Positions 61,301 to 63,941 of a stretch of DNA of 64,000 nt are shown here, in pieces. Under the pieces are notes generated by a model, which did not search any database, was not told the DNA's origin, and saw nothing but the letters and a program-made list of their open reading frames with translations. Made by a program: the position numbers and the translations under genes. Position 1 is the stretch's first letter, and every line of letters begins with the position of its first letter. This stretch comes from Henricia sp. BOLD:AAB3569 (taxonomy: Eukaryota; Echinodermata; Asteroidea; Spinulosida; Echinasteridae): contig JBBELK010001000.1 of the NCBI GenBank assembly GCA_037783545.1, positions 558,001 to 622,000 on the forward strand. Direction: 5' to 3'.

Positions 61301-63941
61301 GGCATAAAATGCGCTATTTGGTTTGGTGCCCAATCACCATGGAAATGAAATAAACCATGGGATAAGAGTCATATGGTCGGGATTCGATCCTGAGACCTCG
61401 GACACACCGGGCAGATGGTCTACCAGCTGAGCTATATCTAAAAGGCACAGTAGTATAGCCTACGTTCTCCCTCAGGTTTTCCCTTTTTAATAAACTTTTC
61501 TCTTGATGTTGGATGGATATGCAACTGAGCAAAGTGAATTTGAATAAACAAATGATAATTTTCTTGGTTGGCCAGAGATATTGAAAAAATTTCCATCATC
61601 AGGAAGAAATACAGTTAATGAAACTCTTTCCCGTCATGTTTTATAAACTTTTCCAGAAACTTACATGTAGCAAACCACGAAAATTTGCCATATTTTATTC
61701 AAATTTAGTTTTCAAAGTGAAAGGAAATGCATTTTTAGCCTTTTCGGACATAAACTGCACTACTTTAACTCACCCTTGTCTCATAGCCCGGACTTTGACT
61801 ATTCCACGTGCTGCTTGGACCGTCCATGCCTGCAGTAAAAATAAAAATGGGAAAAGCAATGCGGTTAAACCTTACTGCAATGACACCACCAAAATGATTC
61901 CTTTAGAGAAGTAAACACCACTTTGTACCAAATGTTAGTTTTCTTGTTGAGGACTGATGAAGTTCTATCGCCAGTAAACTTCACGCAAAGAGTTCAATGC
62001 TCAACCAACAGAACAATACATAACATTACGCGTGTGAGCAGATTGTACGCATACATTAAATACCTCCTCGACCAAGAGTGACTAACCAGTACGCGCACGT
62101 TATAAGTTCTTAAAATGCACATGTGAGAGCAATTGCGTACCAGTAATGCGGGCTTTAGAAACTTGGTTTTAGAAACTTGCTCAAACAAAGCTAAAAACCA
62201 GGACCACATACTGTACAGACTTGTTTTTGCACGCTGTGTGAGAAAGCCAAACAATTCACTAAAGTATAGGTAACATACGGTACATGTAGGTACACTGTAG
62301 GTTGTGCAATGACTCAAATCCGACTCGAGTTGCAATTTTTACAACGTGGCTCCAGTCACTGTGCAAATTAATTTACATTTACTTGACTTACAATGTAAGT
62401 CTTGCACCAAAAGACCGAATTTGAGCTTACAAGGGAGGATTCACACTAAGCTTAAATGCGATGCGCGTCGCTTTAAGAAAAAGCGGTGTGGAAGGAATTT
62501 AGAGTGATACGATGGACTGAAAATCACAGAATCACAAACACTTTCCCCAAGTTAAAGGAAGGGACAACACTTGCAAAGGGTTGCCTAATTCTGTACGCTT
62601 TATGTTCATGCAAGTCGTCATCTTTTGCAATTCGGCGTTCAGACTTGAGAGGGCGCGAGTCAGGACACAACAGATTTTTACATACTTCACGGCGTATGGG
62701 AGTCGGGAAACAAGACGTCAAATCATGACGTCATCCATGCAATGGTTGCATGGTTGACGTCATCATCCCTTTCAAAATTTCAAATATGGCGTAGCACATA
62801 GTTGCAGAGTTTATCATCAAAATTAATTGCGTTGCCGACTTTAGTTTCTCTGATTCTCATTAAGGTTTATGCAGCAGGCAATACATCGGTAATATTTTTG
62901 ATTAAATTCGTAGATAACTTCAGATTTAATTTTATGATTTTCAGTGCTTCGTTTCACTCCAATTTTCCCCCAGACCGCTTTTTTCTCGAAGCGACGCGCA
63001 TCACATTTACGCGCGAAAAGGCCCAGTGTGAATCCACCCTAATGAATCAACTGAGTGCATTTGGGTTTTAATAATGACTCTTGGGCCCTTTTCCAAATCT
63101 CTACTCCGTCTTCAGGCTCTGGCTTTATGCGGCTCAGGCTCCAACCATCTCCGGCTTCACTTTAGCGAAGCCTAGTAGACCTACCACTCCTTTTCACCTG
63201 CTTTTTTGGGGCGCTAGCAGACGAGTTTTGTCGGCGGCAAAGTTTAGCAAACCTGCAAAAGTTCAAAGTTTTTGTTGCTGTCACGTGATTTTCAAGTTGA
63301 TGACGACACGAAGCCGGCCGAAGTCACCTCTTTAGTTGACTTCATTTTGGAGCCTTATTTGGGCCAAAACGAAGCCTCAAAATGAAGCCTGAAGTGGAAC
63401 CGAAGTTTGGTATGCGGCTTCAAGATGGCGGAATGGAGATGGAGCCGGAGACAGAGACGAAGCCGAGATTTGGAAAAAGGCCTAAACTTAAAATTGAGAT
63501 TTAGTCGGCTTGATTTGAGAATAATAATTATAGTCTTCTATAGTGCACAACCAAGCAAAGTGTTCATGGTGCATTACAAGCCCCATCAAGCATGCACACC
63601 AAGATTCCCACAATCTTGTAAGACACTTTAAATTTTAGATGGCTGTAAAGTAGACATTTTGGCATCATCTAAAGACGATGAATAATATCTCCTCGCTAAT
63701 TTTCCCTTGCCTGCAGATGTTTTTACAAATTTGATAAATGATGGAGCCTGTTTGTAAAATCAACATGCATCCTGATTATTTAATGTCATGTACCTCGTGA
63801 GTTATGGCTTGTTTGTGGATATAGGGACCAGGCCCTGTTACCTTTGCAGTCCCCAAGTCTTCTTGCATCAATAAACTCACGTTACCTGGCTGGTCGGCAT
63901 GCTTAGTATCATATACAGGGGAATGCCGACATAATGTACAC
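7918..63941 (-). CDS. TCF4/TCF12-like: E protein gene (class I bHLH transcription factor), internal exons only
   Basis: Gene-level entry. Nine minus-strand exons (61774-61829, 57254-57356, 40951-41030, 17703-17838, 16430-16470, 14249-14351, 11819-11976, 9569-9794, 7918-8003), plus a doubtful tenth at 63886-63941, splice in one frame. The product is about 320 residues of an E-protein N-terminal and middle region. From family knowledge, E proteins form homodimers, or heterodimers with tissue-specific bHLH factors, bind CANNTG E-boxes in the nucleus and recruit co-activators through AD1 and AD2. The match rests on the order of conserved blocks against TCF3/4/12, ending in SQTGDTLGKALAS at the start of AD2. 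AD1 (LSDLLDFS type) and the bHLH are not in the window. Every exon has AG/GT borders and intron phases alternate 1,0,1,0. Which vertebrate paralogue is closest cannot be decided; an unduplicated invertebrate orthologue is expected. Confidence 0.92.
8065..8345 (-). mobile_element. tRNA-derived SINE remnant
   Basis: Minus strand: a B-box-like GAGTTCGAGACCCACTTG, then TGGGCAAGACACTTAATCTC, a phrase typical of echinoderm SINE bodies and seen also at 12810-13080. Confidence 0.55.
8385..8585 (+). mobile_element. SINE with GATAAAGCACTTTACAAG tail
   Basis: tRNA-like head GTGGTCTAGTGAGTATGAAG and B-box GTTGTGGGTTCAAAC. The tail segment CTTTGATACTTTGGTGATAAAGCA is duplicated once near 8525-8575. Confidence 0.6.
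9169..9537. mobile_element. MITE R1 (GTCCGGGCGGCC repeats)
   Basis: Ends CCAGTGTTCTTCA and TAGTGGAGAACCCTGG are roughly inverted. Near 9397-9470 the phrase TTTTTTGTCCGGGCGGCC is iterated three to four times. Relatives are at 41241-41597 and 56359-56599. Confidence 0.7.
9569..9794 (-). CDS. TCF4/TCF12-like: E protein exon: GSHNH repeat and [15 protein letters not shown] block
   Basis: A 226-base exon (phase 0 to 1) with acceptor GTCCCCACAG and donor GTAAGT. It starts VYSQSQGTSHVH, runs through about four copies of a GSHNH pentapeptide, then continues [20 protein letters not shown] and ends SPTNGTDATL. The second half matches vertebrate [38 protein letters not shown] very well. The His/Asn/Gly/Ser repeat is encoded by a 15-bp coding minisatellite and has no vertebrate counterpart that I know. 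The opening YSQSQ echoes the YSQSQ of the preceding exon although the codons differ. Confidence 0.94.
9702..9766 (-). repeat. 15-bp coding minisatellite (GSHNH)
   Basis: Four near-identical 15-base units inside the exon at 9569-9794, read on the minus strand as GGC AGC CAT AAC CAC with small changes. All keep frame, so copy-number change would add or remove five residues without breaking the protein. Confidence 0.9.
9795..11818. other. Intron carrying the splice-donor array
   Basis: 2.0 kb. About 290 bases of ordinary AT-rich intron (9795-10080) precede the 60-bp array, which fills the rest up to the first donor at 11813-11818. Confidence 0.85.
10081..11863 (-). repeat. 60-bp minisatellite built from an exon end and its splice donor (about 30 units)
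   Basis: About 30 head-to-tail units: 24 of 60 bp, four of 58 bp that lost one TG, one of 66 bp, and a partial unit that is the exon end itself (11819-11863). In the gene's sense each unit holds 45 exon-type bases ending GAGTCTATG and 15 intron-type bases starting GTAAGG. The donor is intact in 28 units; the two lowest-coordinate units have diverged (10081 and 10141). Five units carry a T-to-G change turning a TAC codon into TAG in the exon's frame. The 58-bp units shift frame. The array fills most of a 2.0-kb intron. The long open frames seen across it are by-products of its 60-bp periodicity, not a separate gene. Confidence 0.97.
11819..11976 (-). CDS. TCF4/TCF12-like: E protein exon: THSPHSTDPW block, ending at an amplified splice donor
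   Basis: A 158-base exon (phase 1 to 0) with a strong acceptor (CTGACTTTCTCAG). The product is DAPPGTHSPHSTDPWTSNGL, then APSSASYHTSSILSNSAAS, then YSQSQTTYPPHESM. It corresponds to vertebrate [20 protein letters not shown] through SSSYCSLHPHERL. The end given is the first donor, ATG|GTAAGG, whose phase 0 fits the next exon. The last 45 exonic bases plus the first 15 intronic bases are the unit of the 60-bp array that follows. Use of the second donor would add 20 in-frame residues starting VRQPLSYSQSQ. Reading into the third copy meets an in-frame stop, so only the first two donors give a full-length protein. Confidence 0.93.
12038..12283. mobile_element. MITE with GCGAGGTCAAAATA ends
   Basis: Ends GCGAGGTCAAAATAGAAACG and CGTTTGTATTTTGACCTCGC are inverted. 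The word AAACGGTCTGT and its complement recur inside. Confidence 0.8.
12450..12764. repeat. Long palindrome
   Basis: Two arms of about 120 bases (12450-12572 and 12643-12764) with a 70-base spacer. The arms share AGTAGAGTATTGAAGTAATCC and AAAAATTATAAGTTT with their complements. Probably a folded-back transposon. Confidence 0.85.
12810..13195 (-). mobile_element. tRNA-derived SINE remnants
   Basis: Minus strand: GTGGGTTCGATTCCGGGCC (B-box), TTGAGCAAGGCACTTAATC, GGTCCAGTGTGTTAGG and a GATCCCAGAGCATTCGTTC end. A second partial copy lies at 13060-13195, and a fragment of the 3' end recurs at 12310-12380. Confidence 0.65.
13749..14175. mobile_element. MITE I1 (GTTTACACTCGA ends)
   Basis: Ends ACACCGTGTTTACACTCGA and TCGAGTGTAAACGGGCC. 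Inside is a near-perfect palindrome around AATCAGACCCCGGTCTGATC, with the TTCGGCAAAGGTG phrase repeated. A longer copy is at 44241-45071. Confidence 0.85.
14249..14351 (-). CDS. TCF4/TCF12-like: E protein exon: VYSPNGQEDYHHS...YPSSKPP block
   Basis: A 103-base exon (phase 0 to 1) with acceptor TGACTGTGTAG and donor GTAAGC. It encodes VYSPNGQEDYHHSTDPSSYP, then SSKPPGIYPNEYFM. It aligns closely with vertebrate [35 protein letters not shown]; the VY-P start, the acidic D/E-Y core, YPSSKP and the F-M end are all kept. In vertebrates this exon follows an internal promoter used for a short isoform (HEBalt/TCF4-A type). The 2.1-kb intron upstream here contains no recognisable alternative start exon. 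Confidence 0.94.
14527..14896. mobile_element. MITE L1
   Basis: Inverted ends of about 50 bases carrying ACTATACCTCATAAATATTC and GGCAGCCGCGGTATTTCAT, with their complements at 14833-14896. Confidence 0.88.
15060..15600 (-). mobile_element. LINE 3' fragment (CR1/L2/Jockey-like reverse transcriptase C-terminus)
   Basis: Minus strand 15566-15261 reads SRIQFKVLLLTFKAFHNQAP, then one in-frame stop (TAA after the APK), and later GDRAFFVAAPTLWNRLPQNV followed by LADFKRKLKTHLFLSAYV and a stop. RIQFK...FKA, GDRAF.VAAP.LWN.LP and LK..LF are hallmarks of the C-terminal end of CR1/L2-type ORF2. A 3' untranslated part ends in a TTATTATTATT tail near 15070-15085. All of the upstream element is missing (5' truncation), as usual for LINE copies. 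Confidence 0.85.
16430..16470 (-). CDS. TCF4/TCF12-like: E protein micro-exon with the basic nuclear-localisation motif
   Basis: A 41-base exon, too short for ORF calling, bounded by TGATTTTCAG and GTAAGC. With the phase-1 G of the previous exon it encodes GPPKRRKGPPGSLS and ends in phase 0. It aligns with vertebrate TKKVRKVPPGLPSS and joins directly to VYSPN in the next exon, as vertebrate LPSS joins VYAPS. The KRRK core followed by GPPG is the diagnostic part. In vertebrate TCF4 this segment belongs to a nuclear-localisation signal that some splice forms omit. Its length is not a multiple of three, so inclusion is needed for frame unless the upstream exon is skipped too. Confidence 0.92.
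16921..17237. mobile_element. MITE N1 (AATAGACCTTTATCACGGTG ends)
   Basis: Ends ATAGACCTTTATCACGGTGC and GCACCGTGATAAAGGTCTAT are perfectly inverted over about 20 bases. The interior is CpG-rich. Confidence 0.88.
17267..17594. mobile_element. TTAA-type MITE J1
   Basis: TTAA at both ends; ends AAGGAGCGTGTCCG and CACGCTCCG. The interior (TGTCATATTTTTCTCATTACC, CATCCAAATTGGAGATTGC) recurs at 33866-34117 and 57566-57847. Confidence 0.8.
17703..17838 (-). CDS. TCF4/TCF12-like: E protein exon: SPHAKPGSPYYYS...RRRPL block
   Basis: A 136-base exon (phase 0 to 1) with acceptor TTTGATACAACAG and donor GTAATG. The product starts GGMPALNSDMSSGSS, continues LSPHAKPGSPYYYSPHHRRR, then PLVPEHPSFA. The vertebrate match is clear: [26 protein letters not shown] in TCF4 and [21 protein letters not shown] in TCF12. 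The RRR cluster, with the basic cluster of the next exon, forms the first nuclear-localisation region described for TCF4. Skipping this exon alone would shift the frame. Skipping it together with the next exon would not. Confidence 0.94.
17906..18294. mobile_element. MITE M1 with an inner hairpin
   Basis: Outer ends CCAATGGGAGACTTGAGA and the complement of AAGTCTCCCATTGG. An inner hairpin (17945-18048) has arms ATGGTCCCATGTGACCAGTC and GACTGGTCACGTGGGACCAT around the TTGTTTGCGTCA and TGACGCAAACAA pair. Confidence 0.82.
19150..19560. repeat. CAAGT-rich tandem tracts
   Basis: Runs of GTCAAGTCAAGTC mixed with CGAGTC words at 19155-19270 and 19430-19560. A related tract is at 38905-39290. Confidence 0.8.
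19858..20400 (+). mobile_element. tRNA-derived SINE split by MITE X
   Basis: The SINE head (GGTGGTCGAGTGGTTAAA) stops at about 19883. The remainder (GACGTCTGCCTAGTATGCAGG and B-box GGGTTCGAGTCCC) resumes at about 20282. Between them lies an unrelated inverted-end element. Confidence 0.8.
19884..20278. mobile_element. MITE X inserted in a SINE
   Basis: Ends ATGTTTCCATTGGACT and AGTCCAATGGGAACAC are inverted. The join with the SINE shows TTA on both sides, suggesting a 3-bp target duplication. Confidence 0.78.
20579..20717. mobile_element. Hairpin MITE A2
   Basis: Copy of the AGGCACAGGCTCGTCAGCAATGC hairpin with flanking TTAA; arms meet at ACGCAGCTCCAT and ATGGAGCTACGT. Confidence 0.85.
20953..22551. 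mobile_element. hAT-like element (CAGGGCTGCCAACA ends) interrupted by a LINE
   Basis: Left end CAGGGCTGCCAACATTGAG; right end TGAGTGTTGGCAGCCCTG, a good inverted pair. GTGAG words surround both junctions with the LINE. No transposase frame remains, so it is non-autonomous or decayed. Confidence 0.75.
21655..22507 (+). mobile_element. 5'-truncated LINE, reverse transcriptase C-terminus
   Basis: An open frame of about 184 codons (21628-22182), whose first few codons lie in the host element, reads LRTLYCSLIRPQLEYCTVAF, then RIERVQRRFVYFMYK, and ends near FRREIYKALN. The LY.SLIRP.LEYC..........RIE.VQRRF pattern is typical of the C-terminal end of Jockey/CR1-type ORF2. A 3' untranslated region of about 320 bases ends in AAATAAATAAATAAAT. 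TGCGTGAG-like words on both sides may be the target duplication. The frame is still open, so the insertion is fairly young. Confidence 0.88.
24937..25080 (+). mobile_element. Fragment of TTAA-type element D
   Basis: TTTAAAGGTAGAGTACATGATTGGTAAACTGTTACAAA matches, in shorter words, the left ends of the copies at 48190 and 49260. The match fades after about 90 bases. Confidence 0.6.
26856..27396 (+). mobile_element. TTAA-type element B1
   Basis: About 540 bases between TTAA sites; left end AAGGCCCAGTGGATCATTTG, right end CTACAGGGCCTT. Close copies are at 28827-29345, 57844-58351 (inverted) and 42903-43791 (inverted, interrupted). Confidence 0.88.
27837..28236. mobile_element. MITE C3 (GGGGTCCA family, diverged)
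   Basis: Ends GGGAAATTCCCAAAATTAGG and CGAATTTTGGGAATTACCC are inverted and lead into AGGGGTCCAAAAGTGTGACA, the phrase also found at the right ends of C1 and C2. Confidence 0.75.
28589..28660 (+). tRNA. tRNA-like sequence (Asn GTT-like), probably a degenerate copy
   Basis: The acceptor arms GCTTCAT and GTGGAGC pair with two wobbles, the D-stem GCTC/GGGC pairs, and the anticodon stem TCTGC/GCAGA is perfect with loop ACGTTAA. A B-box GGTTCAAATCC is present. Position 33 is C rather than T and the T-stem has mismatches, so I judge it a tRNA pseudogene or SINE head rather than a working tRNA gene. Confidence 0.4.
28827..29345 (+). mobile_element. TTAA-type element B2
   Basis: Same family and orientation as the copy at 26856-27396, very similar over the full length; end TTAAAGGCTCAGTGTATCAT. 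Confidence 0.88.
30205..30449. mobile_element. MITE C1
   Basis: 245 bases with 25-base inverted ends GGGTCTTTCTATAAATTAGG / complement. Copy C2 at 43493-43731 is about 90% identical by eye. Confidence 0.9.
31017..31312. mobile_element. MITE Y1 rich in CAACT/AGTTG words
   Basis: Ends AGCCTAGAGTACATGTACAT and the complement of ATGTACGCTAGGCT. The interior is an alternation of GCAACTAG, AGTTGC and CAGTTGCT words on both strands. Confidence 0.75.
32046..32459. mobile_element. MITE Z1 containing a perfect 150-bp hairpin
   Basis: Outer ends GAGTCTTTCCATGATAAACG and the complement near 32440 share ATTTTGGCAACACAGACC. The inner hairpin at 32159-32318 has arms of about 70 bases (GTGACAACATGCCTTTCTA, CCAATATACGCTCGTAACC) with almost no mismatch. 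Partial relatives are at 13536, 40540 and 49737. Confidence 0.85.
33089..33497 (+). mobile_element. TTAA-type element K2
   Basis: Shares ATTCATGAGCGAGGCTGTGA, GTCATCTCA and AAATGGATCAGTGGACTA with the copy at 37025-37595. Ends in CAAACCTTTAA, which is also the start of the next element. Confidence 0.7.
33494..34117 (+). mobile_element. TTAA-type element J2
   Basis: Starts TTAAAGGAATACTGTATC directly at the end of K2 and ends AGCTCCTTTAA. The interior from 33866 matches J1 and J3. Confidence 0.65.
34253..34270. promoter_or_regulatory. Palindromic paired E-box
   Basis: TGCACCTGGCCAGGTGCA is an 18-base perfect palindrome with two E-boxes, CACCTG and CAGGTG, two bases apart. CACCTG is the class bound by E proteins, and this site lies in an E-protein gene intron in a locally GC-rich stretch (34200-34400). 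A role in self-regulation is inference only. Confidence 0.3.
34640..35165 (+). mobile_element. tRNA-derived SINE split by MITE G2
   Basis: B-box GGGTTCAAGTCCCAGCCGAG, then CTATGAAGGTTTTCTCATA stops at 34694. The expected continuation (ATAGTGTCTTGGAGAAGCACC) resumes at 35096. Confidence 0.85.
34695..35095. mobile_element. MITE G2 inserted in a SINE
   Basis: Ends AGGCCTTTTCCCACTAG and CTAGTGGGAAAAGGCCT are perfectly inverted, with ATA duplicated on both sides. The interior is rich in CCCCGGGG-type words, like G1. Confidence 0.92.
35404..35988 (+). mobile_element. TTAA-type element E1
   Basis: Ends TTAAAGGGCCTCTGAAATG and CATTTCAGGGGCCCTTTAA. A shorter copy with internal deletion is at 46118-46556. 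Confidence 0.88.
36008..36172. mobile_element. Hairpin MITE P1 (TTATTCACCACTTGCACGG)
   Basis: Inverted ends TTATTCACCACTTGCACGG / CCGTGCAAGTGGTGAATAA type, 165 bases. A relative is at 57030-57187. Confidence 0.88.
37025..37595 (+). mobile_element. TTAA-type element K1
   Basis: TTAA at both ends (TTTAAAGGACGTG at left, AAACCTTTAAGG at right). The interior shares GATGTCATCTCA and AAATGGATCAGTGG with K2. Confidence 0.75.
38905..39290. repeat. CAAGTC-rich tracts
   Basis: GAGTCCCAAGTCAAGTCGAG near 38925 and TTGAGTCCCGAGTCAAGTC near 39258 flank a unique stretch; same word family as 19150-19560. Confidence 0.65.
40845..40925 (-). mobile_element. tRNA-like SINE head
   Basis: Minus strand reads TCAGTTGGTAAAGTTGTGG then GGTTCAGGTTTGAATCCCAC, an A-box and B-box pair, 26 bases from the splice donor of the SRDPNL exon. 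Confidence 0.6.
40951..41030 (-). CDS. TCF4/TCF12-like: E protein exon: SKDPYSMPYPPMSRDPNL block
   Basis: An 80-base exon with acceptor TTTTTGTACAG and donor GTAAGT, running from phase 1 to phase 0. It encodes SKDPYSMPYPPMSRDPNL followed by APGAHIP. Vertebrate TCF4 has [22 protein letters not shown] here: the SK start, the YS..Y..SR motif and the NL near the end line up. It is isolated between two very long introns (16.2 kb upstream, 23.1 kb downstream), which in vertebrate E-protein genes is the zone of alternative first exons and internal promoters. No such start exon was recognised here. Confidence 0.88.
41241..41597. mobile_element. MITE R2 (CCGCCCGGACAAA repeats)
   Basis: Ends GCAGCGTTCTTCACTA and TAGCAGTGGAGAACACTGC are inverted; iterated CGCCCGGACAAA words near 41262-41310. 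Confidence 0.72.
42277..42582. mobile_element. hAT-like MITE S1 (CAGTGTTTCCCCCAGAAA)
   Basis: Left end CAGTGTTTCCCCCAG leads to TTAAAGCGTAGTGG; the right end reads CTATAACGCTTCAGGAGAAA followed by CCCC. Inverted arms of about 30 bases. No coding content. Confidence 0.72.
42795..42870 (+). mobile_element. SINE fragment
   Basis: B-box GTGGGTTCAAGTCCCACCC followed by CATGCCATGAGCTTTC, as in the family at 34640. Confidence 0.6.
42903..43791 (-). mobile_element. TTAA-type element B4, interrupted by MITE C2
   Basis: Inverted copy of B1. It contains ATCGTTTGCAAACGATCTAA and ends in TTGACCTTTAA. The foreign insert at 43493-43731 separates GAGGAAGGTTTT from TTTTCCTAGTCAACTC. Confidence 0.85.
43493..43731. 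mobile_element. MITE C2 inserted in B4
   Basis: Same family as 30205-30449, with ends GGGTCTATCTATAAATTAGG and CCTAATTTATAGAAAGACCC. TTTT flanks both sides and may be the target duplication. Confidence 0.9.
44241..45071. mobile_element. MITE I2, long copy
   Basis: Ends ACACCCCGTTTACACTCGAT and TTCGAGTGTAAACGCGGTGT. A palindrome around CAGACTCGGGTCTG lies near 44360, as in I1, with about 400 bases more interior. Confidence 0.82.
45090..45320 (+). mobile_element. tRNA-derived SINE
   Basis: Head GATCAAGTTGGTGTAGCGGTA, B-box CTGGTTCAAATCTCG, then CTGTGGGTTTTCCTCCCACT, a phrase common in the body of invertebrate SINEs. Confidence 0.65.
45359..45472. mobile_element. Short MITE (TTTCACAAAGTGCTAAGAC)
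   Basis: Inverted ends GATTTCACAAAGTGCTAAGA and TCTTAACTTTTGTGAAATC, about 115 bases. A diverged relative begins at 35227. Confidence 0.7.
45626..45770. mobile_element. Hairpin MITE A3
   Basis: TTAA-framed copy of the AGGCACAGGCTCG hairpin; arms meet at ACGTAGCTCCAT and CATGGAGCTCTG. Confidence 0.85.
46118..46556 (+). mobile_element. TTAA-type element E2, internally deleted
   Basis: Matches E1 at both ends and through GGCGCTGTTTGGGGCATGTC, but lacks roughly 140 bases. Confidence 0.85.
47024..47752. mobile_element. MITE G3 (AACCCGGGTAA-rich)
   Basis: Ends AGGCCTTTTCCCAC and GTGGGAAAAGGCCT with TTA duplicated on both sides. The interior is dominated by ACCCGGGTAA words and an (ATCG)n tract at 47235-47261. 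Confidence 0.88.
47235..47261. repeat. (ATCG)n microsatellite
   Basis: Six to seven ATCG units in a row, self-complementary, inside MITE G3. Confidence 0.95.
48190..48656 (+). mobile_element. TTAA-type MITE D2
   Basis: TTAA ends; TTAAAGATAGTATACATGA at left, TCATGTATACTGCC-like at right. The centre is made of GGGCGAAGTGG words in both orientations. Confidence 0.88.
49134..49263. mobile_element. Hairpin MITE A4
   Basis: Fourth AGGCACAGGCTCG hairpin, slightly shortened at the right arm. Its right-hand TTTAAA is also the left end of D3. Confidence 0.85.
49260..49717 (+). mobile_element. TTAA-type MITE D3
   Basis: Same family as D2, starting directly at the end of A4 and ending TGTACTGCCTTTAA. 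Confidence 0.88.
51627..51867. mobile_element. hAT-like MITE F2
   Basis: Copy of F1 from GGCGGATCCAGG to CCTGGATCCGCCCCTG; the interior CGCACACCCCCCTTTTCC is shared. It lacks the first few bases of the left end and sits among GAACGAAGATCGAA words, possibly another MITE (about 51573-51985). Confidence 0.82.
52301..52335. repeat. 35-base C homopolymer
   Basis: Uninterrupted C run preceded by CCCCCT. The length is likely uncertain in assembly. Confidence 0.95.
53389..53495. repeat. Near-perfect hairpin
   Basis: Arms GGCCAGTCTTAAACATACGT and ACGTATGTTTAAGACTGGCC, then GGCTAGGGGA / TCCCTAGCC, with a spacer of about 35 bases. Confidence 0.92.
54645..54885. mobile_element. MITE O1 (CCAATTTCATAAAGCTGTTTAG)
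   Basis: Inverted ends of more than 60 bases including CCAATTTCATAAAGCTGTTT and TTAATCCAAAATTTGTTTGC with complements. Confidence 0.88.
56359..56599. mobile_element. MITE R3 (GTCCGGGCG family)
   Basis: Ends GGGATCTCCACTAGC and ACTAGTGGAGAACCC are inverted; contains TTTTGTCCGGGCGCACCGCC and its complement. Confidence 0.78.
57030..57187. mobile_element. Hairpin MITE P2
   Basis: TTATTCGCCACTTGCACGG and CCGTGCAAGTGGCAAATT ends, with AAAGCC(T)TGC words shared with P1. Confidence 0.85.
57254..57356 (-). CDS. TCF4/TCF12-like: E protein exon: linker with GYDAHSHSTTYGN
   Basis: A 103-base exon with acceptor TTTTTCTCTCACAG and donor GTAGGT. It starts in phase 0 and ends in phase 1. It encodes a 34-residue, Ser/Asn/Pro/Met-rich linker beginning GYDAHSHSTTYGNMND and ending NSYPPAMSSIM. 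It matches by position and composition the vertebrate segment that lies between the GGHPSPS and SKTERGSY blocks. Residue identity is modest, so the call depends on the exact splice phases and on the strongly matching exon that follows. A 16.2-kb intron separates it from that exon. Confidence 0.85.
57566..57847 (+). mobile_element. TTAA-type element J3
   Basis: Matches J1 from TTGAGATTTTGATA onwards and ends AGCTCCTTTAA, the same TTAA that starts B3. Confidence 0.75.
57844..58351 (-). mobile_element. TTAA-type element B3, inverted
   Basis: Full-length inverted copy of B1/B2: begins TTAAAGGCCCTGTAGATGAT and ends ATACACTGGGCCTTTAA. Confidence 0.88.
58965..59363. mobile_element. MITE U1 (ATATATGTGACCG ends)
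   Basis: Inverted ends ATATATGTGACCGACTCTGG and the complement of GGAGCCGGTCACATATAT, followed inward by CAAAACCC/GGGTTTTG. Confidence 0.85.
60717..61091. mobile_element. hAT-like MITE T1 (CAGTGTTCAAACTAG)
   Basis: Left CAGTGTTCAAACTAGCACTG, right GTTAAAGCCAAACACTG. The interior contains several GGCCAGTTGG words. An exact 8-bp target duplication is not seen. Confidence 0.62.
61385..61445 (-). mobile_element. tRNA-like SINE head
   Basis: Minus strand A-box TAGCTCAGCTGGTAGACC and B-box AGGATCGAATCCCG. The acceptor arms do not pair well. Confidence 0.5.
61774..61829 (-). CDS. TCF4/TCF12-like: E protein exon: SSTW block after activation domain 1
   Basis: A 56-base exon with a good acceptor (TTTTTACTGCAG) and a GTGAGT donor. 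It starts in phase 1 and ends in phase 0, encoding GMDGPSSTWNSQSPGYETR. The vertebrate counterpart is the block reading DRGSSGSWGNGGHPSPS in TCF4 and GIDERGGTTSW in TCF12, just after AD1. The next exon begins GYDAHSH, so the junction reads ETR-GYD. The exon is short, as in vertebrates. It has no catalytic or DNA-binding role; this segment is a disordered, Ser/Pro-rich linker between activation regions. Confidence 0.82.
62437..63036. mobile_element. MITE V1 (GGATTCACACT ends)
   Basis: Left GGATTCACACTAAG...GATGCGCGTCGCTT and right GAAGCGACGCGCATC...AGTGTGAATCC are inverted over about 40 bases; 600 bases in total. It lies between the SSTW exon and the right-most candidate exon. Confidence 0.85.
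63083..63483. mobile_element. MITE W1 (GGCCCTTTTCCAAATCTC ends)
   Basis: Left GGGCCCTTTTCCAAATCTC and right GAGATTTGGAAAAAGGCC are inverted. CGAAGCC/GGCTTC words fill the interior. The ends resemble those of the G family. Confidence 0.82.
63886..63941 (-). CDS. Possible upstream coding exon of the E protein gene
   Basis: On the minus strand an AG acceptor (GCTCGCCCAG) precedes a 56-base stretch that ends at a GTAACG donor. The open frame reads about 18 residues, ending HSPVYDTKHADQP, and finishes in phase 1. That is the phase the next exon (61774-61829) needs, so the join would read QPG-MDGPSS. This is the region where vertebrate E proteins link AD1 to the SSGSW block, but I see no residue match to that linker. 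The acceptor pyrimidine tract is poor. It could be chance; phase agreement is the main support. Confidence 0.3.

Larger units (their letters stand above)
57357..61773. other. Intron between the SSTW and GYDAHSH exons
   Basis: 4.4 kb with J3 and B3 abutting, U1, T1 and a tRNA-like SINE head. Sequence 58360-58960 and 59370-60715 has no recognised element or exon. Confidence 0.7.
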
